From: Acanthococcus lagerstroemiae
Taxonomy: Eukaryota > Arthropoda > Insecta > Hemiptera > Eriococcidae
Direction of reading: 5' to 3'
DNA: 64,000 nt
Assembly (NCBI GenBank): GCA_031841125.1
Contig: CM063113.1
Coordinates: forward strand, 61,435,211 to 61,499,210
In this document: one piece after another, positions 10,601 to 22,944 of the stretch
Layout: every line of letters begins with the position of its first letter
Position numbering within the stretch: the stretch's first letter is position 1
Made by a program: the position numbers and the translations under genes
Notes under the pieces: generated by a model
Seen by the model: the letters and a program-made list of their open reading frames with translations, nothing else
Told to the model about the DNA's origin: nothing
Database searches by the model: none

Positions 10601-13600
10601 AAATTGTCAACCCGTTGCGCAGTAGCTGCCACCAATCCAAAGATTTTTGCATTTTATTAGTTCGCCCCAGAGAAATTAGCGATTTCGAAAACGTCAATTG
10701 ACGTATGAGAAATAGCATATTCAATTCTTCGAAGGCGTCACAATTGTATTTCAAATTCTCCAATATTCTGGTAATGCCTTCAGCACGTCGAATATGCAAC
10801 TCAACCTACACCAATTGTCGTTTTCGAAATCGCGAATTTCTCTGGGGGGAACTAATAATACGCGAAAATCTCCGGACTGGGGATAGCTAGAGGAAAACGG
10901 TTTGAAATTTTGAGAGCAAATTGATCCCCTCTTTCGAAAGTGTCAACCCGTTTCGCAGTAGCGGCCTCCAATCCAGAGATTTTTGCATTTTATTAGTTCG
11001 CCCCAGTGAACTTAGCGATTTCGAAAACGGCGAATATTCTGGTAATGCCTTCAGCACGTCGTATATGCCACTCAACATACACCAATTGGATTTTCGCGTT
11101 CGCGAAAATCTCCGGACTGGGGATAGATAGAGGAAAACGGTTTGAAATTTTGAGAGCTATATGATCTCCTCTTCCGAAATTGTCAACCCGTTGCGCAGTA
11201 GCTGCCACCAATCCAAAGATTTTTGCATTTCATTAGTTCGCCCCAGAAGAATTAGCAATTTCAAAAACGGCGAATATTCTGGTAATGCCTTCAGCACGTC
11301 GAATATGCAACTCAACCTACACCAATTGTCGTTTTCGAAATCGCGAATTTCTCTGGGGGGAACTAATAATACGCGAAAATCTCCGGACTGGGGATAGCTA
11401 GAGGAAAACGGTTTGAAATTTTGAGAGCAAATTGATCCCCTCTTTCGAAATTGTCAACCCGTTTCGCAGTAGCTGCCACCAATCCAAAGATTTTTGCATT
11501 TTATTAGTTCGCCCCAGAGAAATTAGCGATTTCGAAAACGTCAATTGACGTATGAGAAATAGCATATTCAATTCCTCGAAGGCGTCACAATTGTATTTCA
11601 AATTTTCCAATATTCTGGTAATGCCTTCAGCACGTCGAATATGCAACTCAACCTACACCAATTCACGTTTTCAAAATCGCGAATTTCTCTGGGGGGAACT
11701 AATAATACGCGAAAATCTCCGGACTGGGGATAGCTAGAGGAAAACGGTTTGAAATTTTGAGAGCAAATTGATCCCCTCTTTCGAAAGTGTCAACCCGTTT
11801 CGCAGTAGCTGCCACCAATCCAAAGATTTTTGCATTTCATTAGTTCGCCCCAGAAGAATTAGCAATTTCAAAAACGGCGAATATTCTGGTACTGCCTTCA
11901 GCACGTCGAATATGCCACTCAACCTACACCAATTGTCGTTTTCGAAATCGCGAATTTCTCTGGGGGGAACTAATAATACGCGAAAATCTCCGGACTGGGG
12001 ATAGCTAGAGGAAAACGGTTTGAAATTTTGAGAGCAAATTGATCCCCTCTTTCGAAAGTGTCAACGCGTTTCGCAGTAGCTGCCTCCAATCCAAAGATTT
12101 TTGCATTTTATTAGTTCGCCCCAGAGAAATTAGCGATTTCGAAAACGGCGAATATTCTGGTAATGCCCTCAGCACGTCGTATATGCCACTCAACCTACAC
12201 CAATTGTCGTTTTCGAAATCGCGAATTTCTCTGGGGGAACTAATAATACGCGAAAATCTCCGGACTGGGGATAGCTAGAGGAAAACGGTTTGACATTTTG
12301 AGAGCAAATTGATCCCCTCTTTCGAAAGTGTCAACGCGTTTCGCAGTAGCTGCCTCCAATCCAAAGATTTTTGCATTTTATTAGTTCGCCCCAGAGAAAT
12401 TAGCGATTTCGGAAACGTCAATTGACGTATGAGAAATAGCATATTCAATTCTTCGAAGGCGTCACAATTGTATTTCAAATTCTCCAATATTCTGGTAATG
12501 CCTTCAGCACGTCGAATATGCAACTCAACCTACACCAATTGTCGTTTTCGAAATCGCGAATTTCTCTGGGGGGAACTAATAATACGCGAAAATCTCCGGA
12601 CTGGGGATAGCTAGAGGAAAACGGTTTGAAATTTTGAGAGCAAATTGATCCCCTCTTTCGAAAGTGTCAACCCGTTTCGCAGTAGCGGCCTCCAATCCAG
12701 AGATTTTTGCATTTTATTAGTTCGCCCCAGTGAACTTAGCGATTTCGAAAACGGCGAATATTCTGGTAATGCCTTCAGCACGTCGTATATGCCACTCAAC
12801 ATACACCAATTGGATTTTCGCGTTCGCGAAAATCTCCGGACTGGGGATAGATAGAGGAAAACGGTTTGAAATTTTGAGAGCTATATGATCTCCTCTTCCG
12901 AAATTGTCAACCCGTTGCGCAGTAGCTGCCACCAATCCAAAGATTTTTGCATTTCATTAGTTCGCCCCAGAAGAATTAGCAATTTCAAAAACGGCGAATA
13001 TTCTGGTAATGCCTTCAGCACGTCGAATATGCAACTCAACCTACACCAATTGTCGTTTTCGAAATCGCGAATTTCTCTGGGGGGAACTAATAATACGCGA
13101 AAATCTCCGGACTGGGGATAGCTAGAGGAAAACGGTTTGAAATTTTGAGAGCAAATTGATCCCCTCTTTCGAAAGTGTCAACCCGTTTCGCAGTAGCTGC
13201 CTCCAATCCAGAGATTTTTGCATTTTATTAGTTCGCCCCAGTGAACTTAGCGATTTCGAAAACGGCGAATATTCTGGTAATGCCTTCAGCACGTCGTATA
13301 TGCCACTCAACATACACCAATTGGATTTTCGCGTTCGCGAAAATCTCCGGACTGGGGATAGATAGAGGAAAACGGTTTGAAATTTTGAGAGCAAAATGAT
13401 CTCCTCTTCCGAAATTGTCAACCCGTTGCGCAGTAGCTGCCACCAATCCAAAGATTTTTGCATTTTATTAGTTCGCCCCAGAGAAATTAGCGATTTCGAA
13501 AACGTCAATTGACGTATGAGAAATAGCATATTCAATTCCTCGAAGGCGTCACAATTGTATTTCAAATTTTCCAATATTCTGGTAATGCCTTCAGCACGTC

Positions 13601-16600
13601 GAATATGCAACTCAACCTACACCAATTCACGTTTTCAAAATCGCGAATTTCTCTGGGGGGAACTAATAATACGCGAAAATCTCCGGACTGGGGATAGCTA
13701 GAGGAAAACGGTTTGAAATTTTGAGAGCAAATTGATCCCCTCTTTCGAAAGTGTCAACCCGTTTCGCAGTAGCTGCCACCAATCCAAAGATTTTTGCATT
13801 TCATTAGTTCGCCCCAGAAGAATTAGCAATTTCAAAAACGGCGAATATTCTGGTAATGCCTTCAGCACGTCGAATATGCAACTCAACCTACACCAATTGT
13901 CGTTTTCGAAATCGCGAATTTCTCTGGGGGGAACTAATAATACGCGAAAATCTCCGGACTGGGGATAGCTAGAGGAAAACGGTTTGAAATTTTGAGAGCA
14001 AATTGATCCCCTCTTTCGAAAGTGTCAACCCGTTTCGCAGTAGCTGCCTCCAATCCAGAGATTTTTGCATTTTATTAGTTCGCCCCAGTGAACTTAGCGA
14101 TTTCGAAAACGGCGAATATTCTGGTAATGCCTTCAGCACGTCGTATATGCCACTCAACATACACCAATTGGATTTTCGCGTTCGCGAAAATCTCCGGACT
14201 GGGGATAGATAGAGGAAAACGGTTTGAAATTTTGAGAGCAAAATGATCTCCTCTTCCGAAATTGTCTACCCGTTGCGCAGTAGCTGCCACCAATCCAAAG
14301 ATTTTTGCATTTTATTAGTTCGCCCCAGAGAAATTAGCGATTTCGAAAACGTCAATTGACGTATGAGAAATAGCATATTCAATTCCTCGAAGGCGTCACA
14401 ATTGTATTTCAAATTTTCCAATATTCTGGTAATGCCTTCAGCACGTCGAATATGCAACTCAACCTACACCAATTCACGTTTTCAAAATCGCGAATTTCTC
14501 TGGGGGGAACTAATAATACGCGAAAATCTCCGGACTGGGGATAGCTAGAGGAAAACGGTTTGAAATTTTGAGAGCAAATTGATCCCCTCTTTCGAAAGTG
14601 TCAACGCGTTGCGCAGTAGCTGCCTCCAATCCAAAGATTTTTGCATTTTATTAGTTCGCCCCAGAGAAATTAGCGATTTCGGAAACGTCAATTGACGTAT
14701 GAGAAATAGCATATTCAATTCTTCGAAGGCGTCACAATTGTATTTCAAATTCTCCAATATTCTGGTAATGCCTTCAGCACGTCGAATATGCAACTCAACC
14801 TACACCAATTGTCGTTTTCGAAATCGCGAATTTCTCTGGGGGGAACTAATAATACGCGAAAATCTCCGGACTGGGGATAGCTAGAGGAAAACGGTTTGAA
14901 ATTTTGAGAGCAAATTGATCCCCTCTTTCGAAAGTGTCAACCCGTTTCGCAGTAGCGGCCTCCAATCCAGAGATTTTTGCATTTTATTAGTTCGCCCCAG
15001 TGAACTTAGCGATTTCGAAAACGGCGAATATTCTGGTAATGCCTTCAGCACGTCGTATATGCCACTCAACATACACCAATTGGATTTTCGCGTTCGCGAA
15101 AATCTCCGGACTGGGGATAGATAGAGGAAAACGGTTTGAAATTTTGAGAGCTATATGATCTCCTCTTCCGAAATTGTCAACCCGTTGCGCAGTAGCTGCC
15201 ACCAATCCAAAGATTTTTGCATTTCATTAGTTCGCCCCAGAAGAATTAGCAATTTCAAAAACGGCGAATATTCTGGTAATGCCTTCAGCACGTCGAATAT
15301 GCAACTCAACCTACACCAATTGTCGTTTTCGAAATCGCGAATTTCTCTGGGGGGAACTAATAATACGCGAAAATCTCCGGACTGGGGATAGCTAGAGGAA
15401 AACGGTTTGAAATTTTGAGAGCAAATTGATCCCCTCTTTCGAAATTGTCAACCCGTTTCGCAGTAGCTGCCACCAATCCAAAGATTTTTGCATTTTATTA
15501 GTTCGCCCCAGAGAAATTAGCGATTTCGAAAACGTCAATTGACGTATGAGAAATAGCATATTCAATTCCTCGAAGGCGTCACAATTGTATTTCAAATTTT
15601 CCAATATTCTGGTAATGCCTTCAGCACGTCGAATATGCAACTCAACCTACACCAATTCACGTTTTCAAAATCGCGAATTTCTCTGGGGGGAACTAATAAT
15701 ACGCGAAAATCTCCGGACTGGGGATAGCTAGAGGAAAACGGTTTGAAATTTTGAGAGCAAATTGATCCCCTCTTTCGAAAGTGTCAACCCGGTTCGCAGT
15801 AGCTGCCACCAATCCAAAGATTTTTGCATTTCATTAGTTCGCCCCAGAAGAATTAGCAATTTCAAAAACGGCGAATATTCTGGTACTGCCTTCAGCACGT
15901 CGAATATGCCACTCAACCTACACCAATTGTCGTTTTCGAAATCGCGAATTTCTCTGGGGGGAACTAATAATACGCGAAAATCTCCGGACTGGGGATAGCT
16001 AGAGGAAAACGGTTTGAAATTTTGAGAGCAAATTGATCCCCTCTTTCGAAAGTGTCAACGCGTTTCGCAGTAGCTGCCTCCAATCCAAAGATTTTTGCAT
16101 TTTATTAGTTCGCCCCAGAGAAATTAGCGATTTCGAAAACGGCGAATATTCTGGTAATGCCCTCAGCACGTCGTATATGCCACTCAACCTACACCAATTG
16201 TCGTTTTCGAAATCGCGAATTTCTCTGGGGGAACTAATAATACGCGAAAATCTCCGGACTGGGGATAGCTAGAGGAAAACGGTTTGACATTTTGAGAGCA
16301 AATTGATCCCCTCTTTCGAAAGTGTCAACGCGTTTCGCAGTAGCTGCCTCCAATCCAAAGATTTTTGCATTTTATTAGTTCGCCCCAGAGAAATTAGCGA
16401 TTTCGGAAACGTCAATTGACGTATGAGAAATAGCATATTCAATTCTTCGAAGGCGTCACAATTGTATTTCAAATTCTCCAATATTCTGGTAATGCCTTCA
16501 GCACGTCGAATATGCAACTCAACCTACACCAATTGTCGTTTTCGAAATCGCGAATTTCTCTGGGGGGAACTAATAATACGCGAAAATCTCCGGACTGGGG

Positions 16601-19600
16601 ATAGCTAGAGGAAAACGGTTTGAAATTTTGAGAGCAAATTGATCCCCTCTTTCGAAAGTGTCAACCCGTTTCGCAGTAGCGGCCTCCAATCCAGAGATTT
16701 TTGCATTTTATTAGTTCGCCCCAGTGAACTTAGCGATTTCGAAAACGGCGAATATTCTGGTAATGCCTTCAGCACGTCGTATATGCCACTCAACATACAC
16801 CAATTGGATTTTCGCGTTCGCGAAAATCTCCGGACTGGGGATAGATAGAGGAAAACGGTTTGAAATTTTGAGAGCTATATGATCTCCTCTTCCGAAATTG
16901 TCAACCCGTTGCGCAGTAGCTGCCACCAATCCAAAGATTTTTGCATTTCATTAGTTCGCCCCAGAAGAATTAGCAATTTCAAAAACGGCGAATATTCTGG
17001 TAATGCCTTCAGCACGTCGAATATGCAACTCAACCTACACCAATTGTCGTTTTCGAAATCGCGAATTTCTCTGGGGGGAACTAATAATACGCGAAAATCT
17101 CCGGACTGGGGATAGCTAGAGGAAAACGGTTTGAAATTTTGAGAGCAAATTGATCCCCTCTTTCGAAAGTGTCAACCCGTTTCGCAGTAGCTGCCTCCAA
17201 TCCAGAGATTTTTGCATTTTATTAGTTCGCCCCAGTGAACTTAGCGATTTCGAAAACGGCGAATATTCTGGTAATGCCTTCAGCACGTCGTATATGCCAC
17301 TCAACATACACCAATTGGATTTTCGCGTTCGCGAAAATCTCCGGACTGGGGATAGATAGAGGAAAACGGTTTGAAATTTTGAGAGCAAAATGATCTCCTC
17401 TTCCGAAATTGTCAACCCGTTGCGCAGTAGCTGCCACCAATCCAAAGATTTTTGCATTTTATTAGTTCGCCCCAGAGAAATTAGCGATTTCGAAAACGTC
17501 AATTGACGTATGAGAAATAGCATATTCAATTCCTCGAAGGCGTCACAATTGTATTTCAAATTTTCCAATATTCTGGTAATGCCTTCAGCACGTCGAATAT
17601 GCAACTCAACCTACACCAATTCACGTTTTCAAAATCGCGAATTTCTCTGGGGGGAACTAATAATACGCGAAAATCTCCGGACTGGGGATAGCTAGAGGAA
17701 AACGGTTTGAAATTTTGAGAGCAAATTGATCCCCTCTTTCGAAAGTGTCAACCCGTTTCGCAGTAGCTGCCACCAATCCAAAGATTTTTGCATTTCATTA
17801 GTTCGCCCCAGAAGAATTAGCAATTTCAAAAACGGCGAATATTCTGGTAATGCCTTCAGCACGTCGAATATGCAACTCAACCTACACCAATTGTCGTTTT
17901 CGAAATCGCGAATTTCTCTGGGGGGAACTAATAATACGCGAAAATCTCCGGACTGGGGATAGCTAGAGGAAAACGGTTTGAAATTTTGAGAGCAAATTGA
18001 TCCCCTCTTTCGAAAGTGTCAACCCGTTTCGCAGTAGCTGCCTCCAATCCAGAGATTTTTGCATTTTATTAGTTCGCCCCAGTGAACTTAGCGATTTCGA
18101 AAACGGCGAATATTCTGGTAATGCCTTCAGCACGTCGTATATGCCACTCAACATACACCAATTGGATTTTCGCGTTCGCGAAAATCTCCGGACTGGGGAT
18201 AGATAGAGGAAAACGGTTTGAAATTTTGAGAGCAAAATGATCTCCTCTTCCGAAATTGTCTACCCGTTGCGCAGTAGCTGCCACCAATCCAAAGATTTTT
18301 GCATTTTATTAGTTCGCCCCAGAGAAATTAGCGATTTCGAAAACGTCAATTGACGTATGAGAAATAGCATATTCAATTCCTCGAAGGCGTCACAATTGTA
18401 TTTCAAATTTTCCAATATTCTGGTAATGCCTTCAGCACGTCGAATATGCAACTCAACCTACACCAATTCACGTTTTCAAAATCGCGAATTTCTCTGGGGG
18501 GAACTAATAATACGCGAAAATCTCCGGACTGGGGATAGCTAGAGGAAAACGGTTTGAAATTTTGAGAGCAAATTGATCCCCTCTTTCGAAAGTGTCAACC
18601 CGTTTCGCAGTAGCTGCCACCAATCCAAAGATTTTTGCATTTCATTAGTTCGCCCAGAAGAATTAGCAATTTCAAAAACGGCGAATATTCTGGTAATGCC
18701 TTCAGCACGTCGAATATGCAACTCAACCTACACCAATTGTCGTTTTCGAAATCGCGAATTTCTCTGGGGGGAACTAATAATACGCGAAAATCTCCGGACT
18801 GGGGATAGCTAGAGGAAAACGGTTTGAAATTTTGAGAGCAAATTGATCCCCTCTTTCGAAAGTGTCAACGCGTTTCGCAGTAGCTGCCTCCAATCCAAAG
18901 ATTTTTGCATTTTATTAGTTCGCCCCAGTGAACTTAGCGATTTCGAAAACGGCGAATATTCTGGTAACGCCTTCAGCACGTCGTATATGCCACTCAACAT
19001 ACACCAATTGGATTTTCGCGTTCGCGAAAATCTCCGGACTGGGGATAGATAGAGGAAAACGGTTTGAAATTTTGAGAGCAAAATGATCTCCTCTTCCGAA
19101 ATTGTCAACCCGTTGCGCAGTAGCTGCCACCAATCCAAAGATTTTTGCATTTTATTAGTTCGCCCCAGAGAAATTAGCGATTTCGAAAACGTCAATTGAC
19201 GTATGAGAAATAGCATATTCAATTCTTCGAAGGCGTCACAATTGTATTTCATATTTTCCAATATTCTGGTAATGCCTTCAGCATGTCGAATATGCCACTC
19301 AACCTACACCAATTGTCGTTTTCGAAATCGCGAATTTCTCTGGGGGAACTAATAATACGCGAAAATCTCCGGACTGGGGATAGCTAGAGGAAAACGGTTT
19401 GAAATTTTGAGAGCAAATTGATCCCCTCTTTCGAAAGTGTTAACCCGTTTCGCTGTAGCTGTCTCCAATCCAATGATCTTTGCATTTTATTAGTTCGCCC
19501 CAGAGAAATTAGCGAATCCAAAAACGTGAATTGGCGTATGAGAAATAGCATATTTAATACGTCGAAGGCGTCGCAGATTTATTTCAAGTTTTCTAATATT

Positions 19601-19856
19601 CCGGTAATGCCTTCAGCACGTCAAATATGCAACTCTACATACACCAATTGACGTTTTCAAAATGCCGAATTTCTCTGGGGGGAACTAATAATACGCGAAA
19701 ATCTCCGGAGTGGGGATAGCTAGAGGAAAACGGTTTGAAATTTTGAGGGTAAATTGATCTCCTCTTTCGAAAGTGTCAACCCGATTTACTGCAGCTGCCT
19801 CCAATCCAAAGATTTTTGCATTTTATTAGTTCGCCCCATAGAAATTAGTGATTTTT
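7601..19856. repeat. Satellite array: 42 units of three length classes plus a partial unit
   Basis: Using ctagaggaaaacgg (or atagaggaaaacgg) as unit start, the starts are 7601, 7915, 8251, 8587, 8923, 9163, 9499, 9770, 10040, 10311, 10551, 10887 and so on to 19384, with a partial unit from 19720. Classes: A 335-336 bp (16 units, plus one of 314 bp), B 270-271 bp (14), C 240 bp (11). B lacks about 65 bp found in A (the block starting tcaattgacgtatgag). C lacks that block plus the gaatttctctgggggg block, and ends in the direct join ttttcgcgttcgcg. In A, the segment from ccaatccaaag to gtcaattg (~68 bp) is repeated in reverse complement from caattgtcg to ctccggactgg at about 85% identity, so each A unit can fold into a long hairpin. 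Both strands carry recurrent open frames, which follow from the repeat and are not genes. Confidence 0.95.
10688..18538. repeat. Large tandem duplication inside the satellite, shift 3,994 bp
   Basis: The unit order C B A B B' A C B C A B C A starting at 10887 recurs at 14881, every boundary shifted by exactly 3,994 bp (11398/15392, 12275/16269, 14209/18203, 14545/18539). B' is the 270-bp variant with one G fewer, and it recurs at the same place. Private variants, such as the gacattttgagag start of the unit at 12275/16269, are shared. I noticed one substitution, t11798 versus g15792. The similarity begins inside the unit before 10887, near 10688. Confidence 0.9.
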
Positions 19857-20708
19857 AATTAAATTTTCACCATTCTGCTTCATCTGGTGAATTCGAATTC
19901 GTTATTTAAATTGGGTGGCAACGCTTCGTTCCGCAAATAAACGCCAATGACGTAGCTCAATTTCGACGCTGAATTCCCTTCAGTACTCCAGCTTCACTCG
20001 TTCAAAATACAAACAAACGTGTAACGATTTTATATTTTGCAAGCCGCAAGGTAAAACAGAGAGTATTACAACACGCTGACCGTATCAAGTACTTTCATAT
20101 TTTTACAATTATGCGAGAAAAACAAATAATATTAACAACACAACATGCAACTAAACACTACAGACGTAGGTACGTATAAAAATATACATTTTGTCCTTAA
20201 CTTTTAACTCGAAATTAGAGTTACATTTTGACGATTCTTAACGCTAATTTGTACTGTCGATTAACGTAAGTACATGGTACACACTAGGAGTTTTACCTTA
20301 TCCCTATTAAGTATATAAATTTAAAATACGAAGTAAAATGCGCGACTTGAAGACGAAAGCTGATCGCGAAGCTTTTCGATCAACGTCAACGCGACGCGAA
20401 TCTACCGCCTTTACACAACACGTATAATGACAAATTAATAAAACGTACGAGACGAGGACACACCCCGATGATTTAATTTACAACTGGTAAATACGTCTAT
20501 TTCCTCGTTTCATTTTATTTTTTCAATCAGTATGGATTCTATTTCATCACATGAATCGCTTTTTCGTTTGCACTAATGCTTTGAACGTTCTAATTACATG
20601 AACTTCCATTCTCTTCGCATCGTATGATAATCATTGTAAAATTATGGCTGGTTACGCGTAAATATTTGTGATTCGAAGTAGTACTCAGAGTTTACATATT
20701 CAGCAATA
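19857..20708. other. Intergenic sequence between satellite and AAA-ATPase-like gene
   Basis: The satellite breaks off at about 19856 into unrelated AT-rich sequence. I see no open frame of note and no clear promoter before the ATG at 20709. Confidence 0.4.
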
Positions 20709-21887
20709 ATGGCAGAGGAGTACCAAGAACAAGAAACTTGGCCAAACATTCTTGAAGCCGCTGGAATCGATGAAACGGATAGAATTCGTTATGCCCATGA
20801 ATTGACGACTCGAAAAATGAAAGCAGACGTCTTGTTCGAATTGGACCCTAGCATCATCATACGAATGTTTCTACAAGATTATATCACAGATGGTGATATT
20901 TTGAAGTTGCTGTTATACAGACAAAGAACTAAAGCGCCCGGAGAAGCACTGCAAGACGTTGGCTCACCTCCAGCTACCATCAAAAAACCAAGATTGACTG
21001 GGCCAGCAACGAGAATTAAAACTTCCTTTGAAAATGTAATTGGAAAGCCTTATTTTGTCGACAAGACGCTCATGATTCGAAGAATAATCGATTTACTGAT
21101 TGGTTCTGAGGAAAACGTCGACCCTGGTTGTCAGATGGCACGAGATCCTCTATTACTAACAGCACCACGACGCTTTGGGAAAATAACGAACCTGGAGATG
21201 TTGGAATGCTTTTTTGGAGGTCTGATAACCAAAGAATCATTTTCTCACACGAAAATTGGAAAAGACACCGCAGCCTTTGATTGGTATGGTAAATTTACAG
21301 TAATTAGCATTACGTGTATCGATCATGTTGACACTCGTGACAAATGCATTGAAGCTTGCCGTTTAATCTTGCATCAAGCCTTTGAAAAGTATCAGCACAT
21401 GGTAGATTACCTTCCAGAAGCACATATTGAAGCATTTAAGAAATGGATTGACTCAGAAAAATATCGCGATAAAAGTGAGGCGGAAATTCTCGAAGGTCTT
21501 CGATTATTACTGCAGTGTGCACGTTGCTATGAAACAAAGCCTGTTTTTCTATTCATAGATGAATTCGATAAAATTTGTTGCGAGGCTATTTTTGTAGCAG
21601 GTCGGCATTTAACTAGTATTATAAGTTTTTACTGTAATATGGTTGCCCAAGCAGTAAAACACCACCCTGTATGCTCGGCGGCAGTATTCACAGGCGTCAC
21701 TGCTATCACATGTCGAGGTCTGTCGTCATTGAACAATCTTCAATGGTACAAGTTCCTTGATAATGAAAAATTCTATGAATTTTATGGTGTAACAGATGAA
21801 GAATTTGAGGAGTTAATGAAACGAGAGCTGATTCCCGAAAAAGTGCGCGAACAAAAAGAATTGGCTCAAAATTGGTACAATGGTTAA
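20709..21887 (+). CDS. AAA-ATPase-like protein (PF09820 type), C-terminally truncated
   Basis: Intronless frame of 392 residues. Residues ~10-72 look like a SAM-type helical domain (AGIDETD...L...ITDGDILKLLL). From ~105 it follows the AAA-ATPase-like family: FENVIGKPYFVDKTLMI (107-123), a P-loop PRRFGKIT (153-160), Walker B VFLFIDEFD (279-287), AVFTGV (325-330) and SSLNN (339-343). In related proteins the P-loop reads PRRFGK(S/T); here the Mg-coordinating residue is Ile159, which predicts weak or no ATP hydrolysis. The frame stops at WYNG, where relatives continue with Y.FG and then a C-terminal PD-(D/E)XK-like domain (DUF1703), so the nuclease half is missing. The family is common in bacteria and appears patchily in insects; horizontal origin is an inference. 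It could be a recently broken copy. Confidence 0.72.
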   Translation: MAEEYQEQETWPNILEAAGIDETDRIRYAHELTTRKMKADVLFELDPSIIIRMFLQDYITDGDILKLLLYRQRTKAPGEALQDVGSPPATIKKPRLTGPATRIKTSFENVIGKPYFVDKTLMIRRIIDLLIGSEENVDPGCQMARDPLLLTAPRRFGKITNLEMLECFFGGLITKESFSHTKIGKDTAAFDWYGKFTVISITCIDHVDTRDKCIEACRLILHQAFEKYQHMVDYLPEAHIEAFKKWIDSEKYRDKSEAEILEGLRLLLQCARCYETKPVFLFIDEFDKICCEAIFVAGRHLTSIISFYCNMVAQAVKHHPVCSAAVFTGVTAITCRGLSSLNNLQWYKFLDNEKFYEFYGVTDEEFEELMKRELIPEKVREQKELAQNWYNG

Positions 21888-22800
21888 TTGTATCAAGATA
21901 TCAAAATTTTCAATACTTACTCGGTGGTTAACTTTATAATATATCAAGCCGTTGAATAAAAAATAAAAAATACCCACACCAGCTGCAGAAGTTTGGAATA
22001 TACAAGAGAGGAAGCGACGTACGCAGCCCAGCCGAAGAAAACAAAGCAAAAACAGCAGCCACAGACCGCCGTAACCCGACCTCAGGACCGAAACCTCCAC
22101 TCCTGGCAAATGGCAAACTAAACATCGAGACACTTAGAAGCAGGGCGAGCTCAACATCCGTATCGAAATAACATGTAAAGGTGAGTCACCGCCGGGGATC
22201 TCAAACTCCGCTAAAGTAAAGGCTAAGTCGACCCCAAGTCGGTTAGTGGGTACCGGGGGGTTAGTAACCCACAATATCCGTTGTCTCTCAACTCAGGAAA
22301 GAAAATGGGGGGGGGGGGGTAAACAAAATTCTAAAAAACATCGCGGGTTAAAAATTATACATTATAATTGTCGCGGTCTCGCTAATGAGGAAAGACTAAC
22401 AGAATTCGAGCTTGCATTCAATAACATAAAATTTGATGTCATCGGCTTATCAGAGATAAGGCGGAAAGGCGAGAAAATTATCAAACGTAGCAATGGAAAC
22501 ATTTTATTCTATTATGGTAACACGATAGGGTATCGCGGAGTGGGTTTTTATATTAGCAAAAACGTAGTAAATAGTATCACCGAAATGAAAGGGATAACTG
22601 AACGTATAGCTCTGCTTAAGATGAAAGTAAACGAAACAATTGAGGGGTTGGTTTTGAAAACAGCCTTAGTCAATTTTTTTCAAAAATGAGATTATTATGT
22701 TATTTTATAGCATTTTTCGCGCCGAATACGGTGATAACACTGATTTTTCATGAAAACGGGCCCTAATACCTTATAATTTCAGCTGAAAAACAAAAACTTC

Positions 22801-22841
22801 GGTGAAAACGACCATAGTCACTGACTATGGTCGTTTTCACC
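22801..22841. repeat. Perfect 20-bp palindrome with 1-nt centre inside the transposon
   Basis: GGTGAAAACGACCATAGTCA (22801-22820), a single c, then the exact reverse complement (22822-22841). It contains the terminal repeat core in both orientations and lies about 160 bp from the left end. The same motif stands alone at 25253-25272, about 190 bp from the right end. A subterminal transposase-binding site is the likely role. Confidence 0.85.
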
Positions 22842-22944
22842 AGCCGTTTCATTATAGTGTTGACATTCTGTTATCAGTGCATAAATTTACGTTTACGATT
22901 TTATTCTGTTTCATTCCTAATTACATCATTTAATTTCGTTCAAA

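Noticed and set aside
7601..19856. CRISPR-like regular repeats
   Set aside because: Units are hundreds of bases long with no unique spacers, in a eukaryotic genome; this is satellite DNA.
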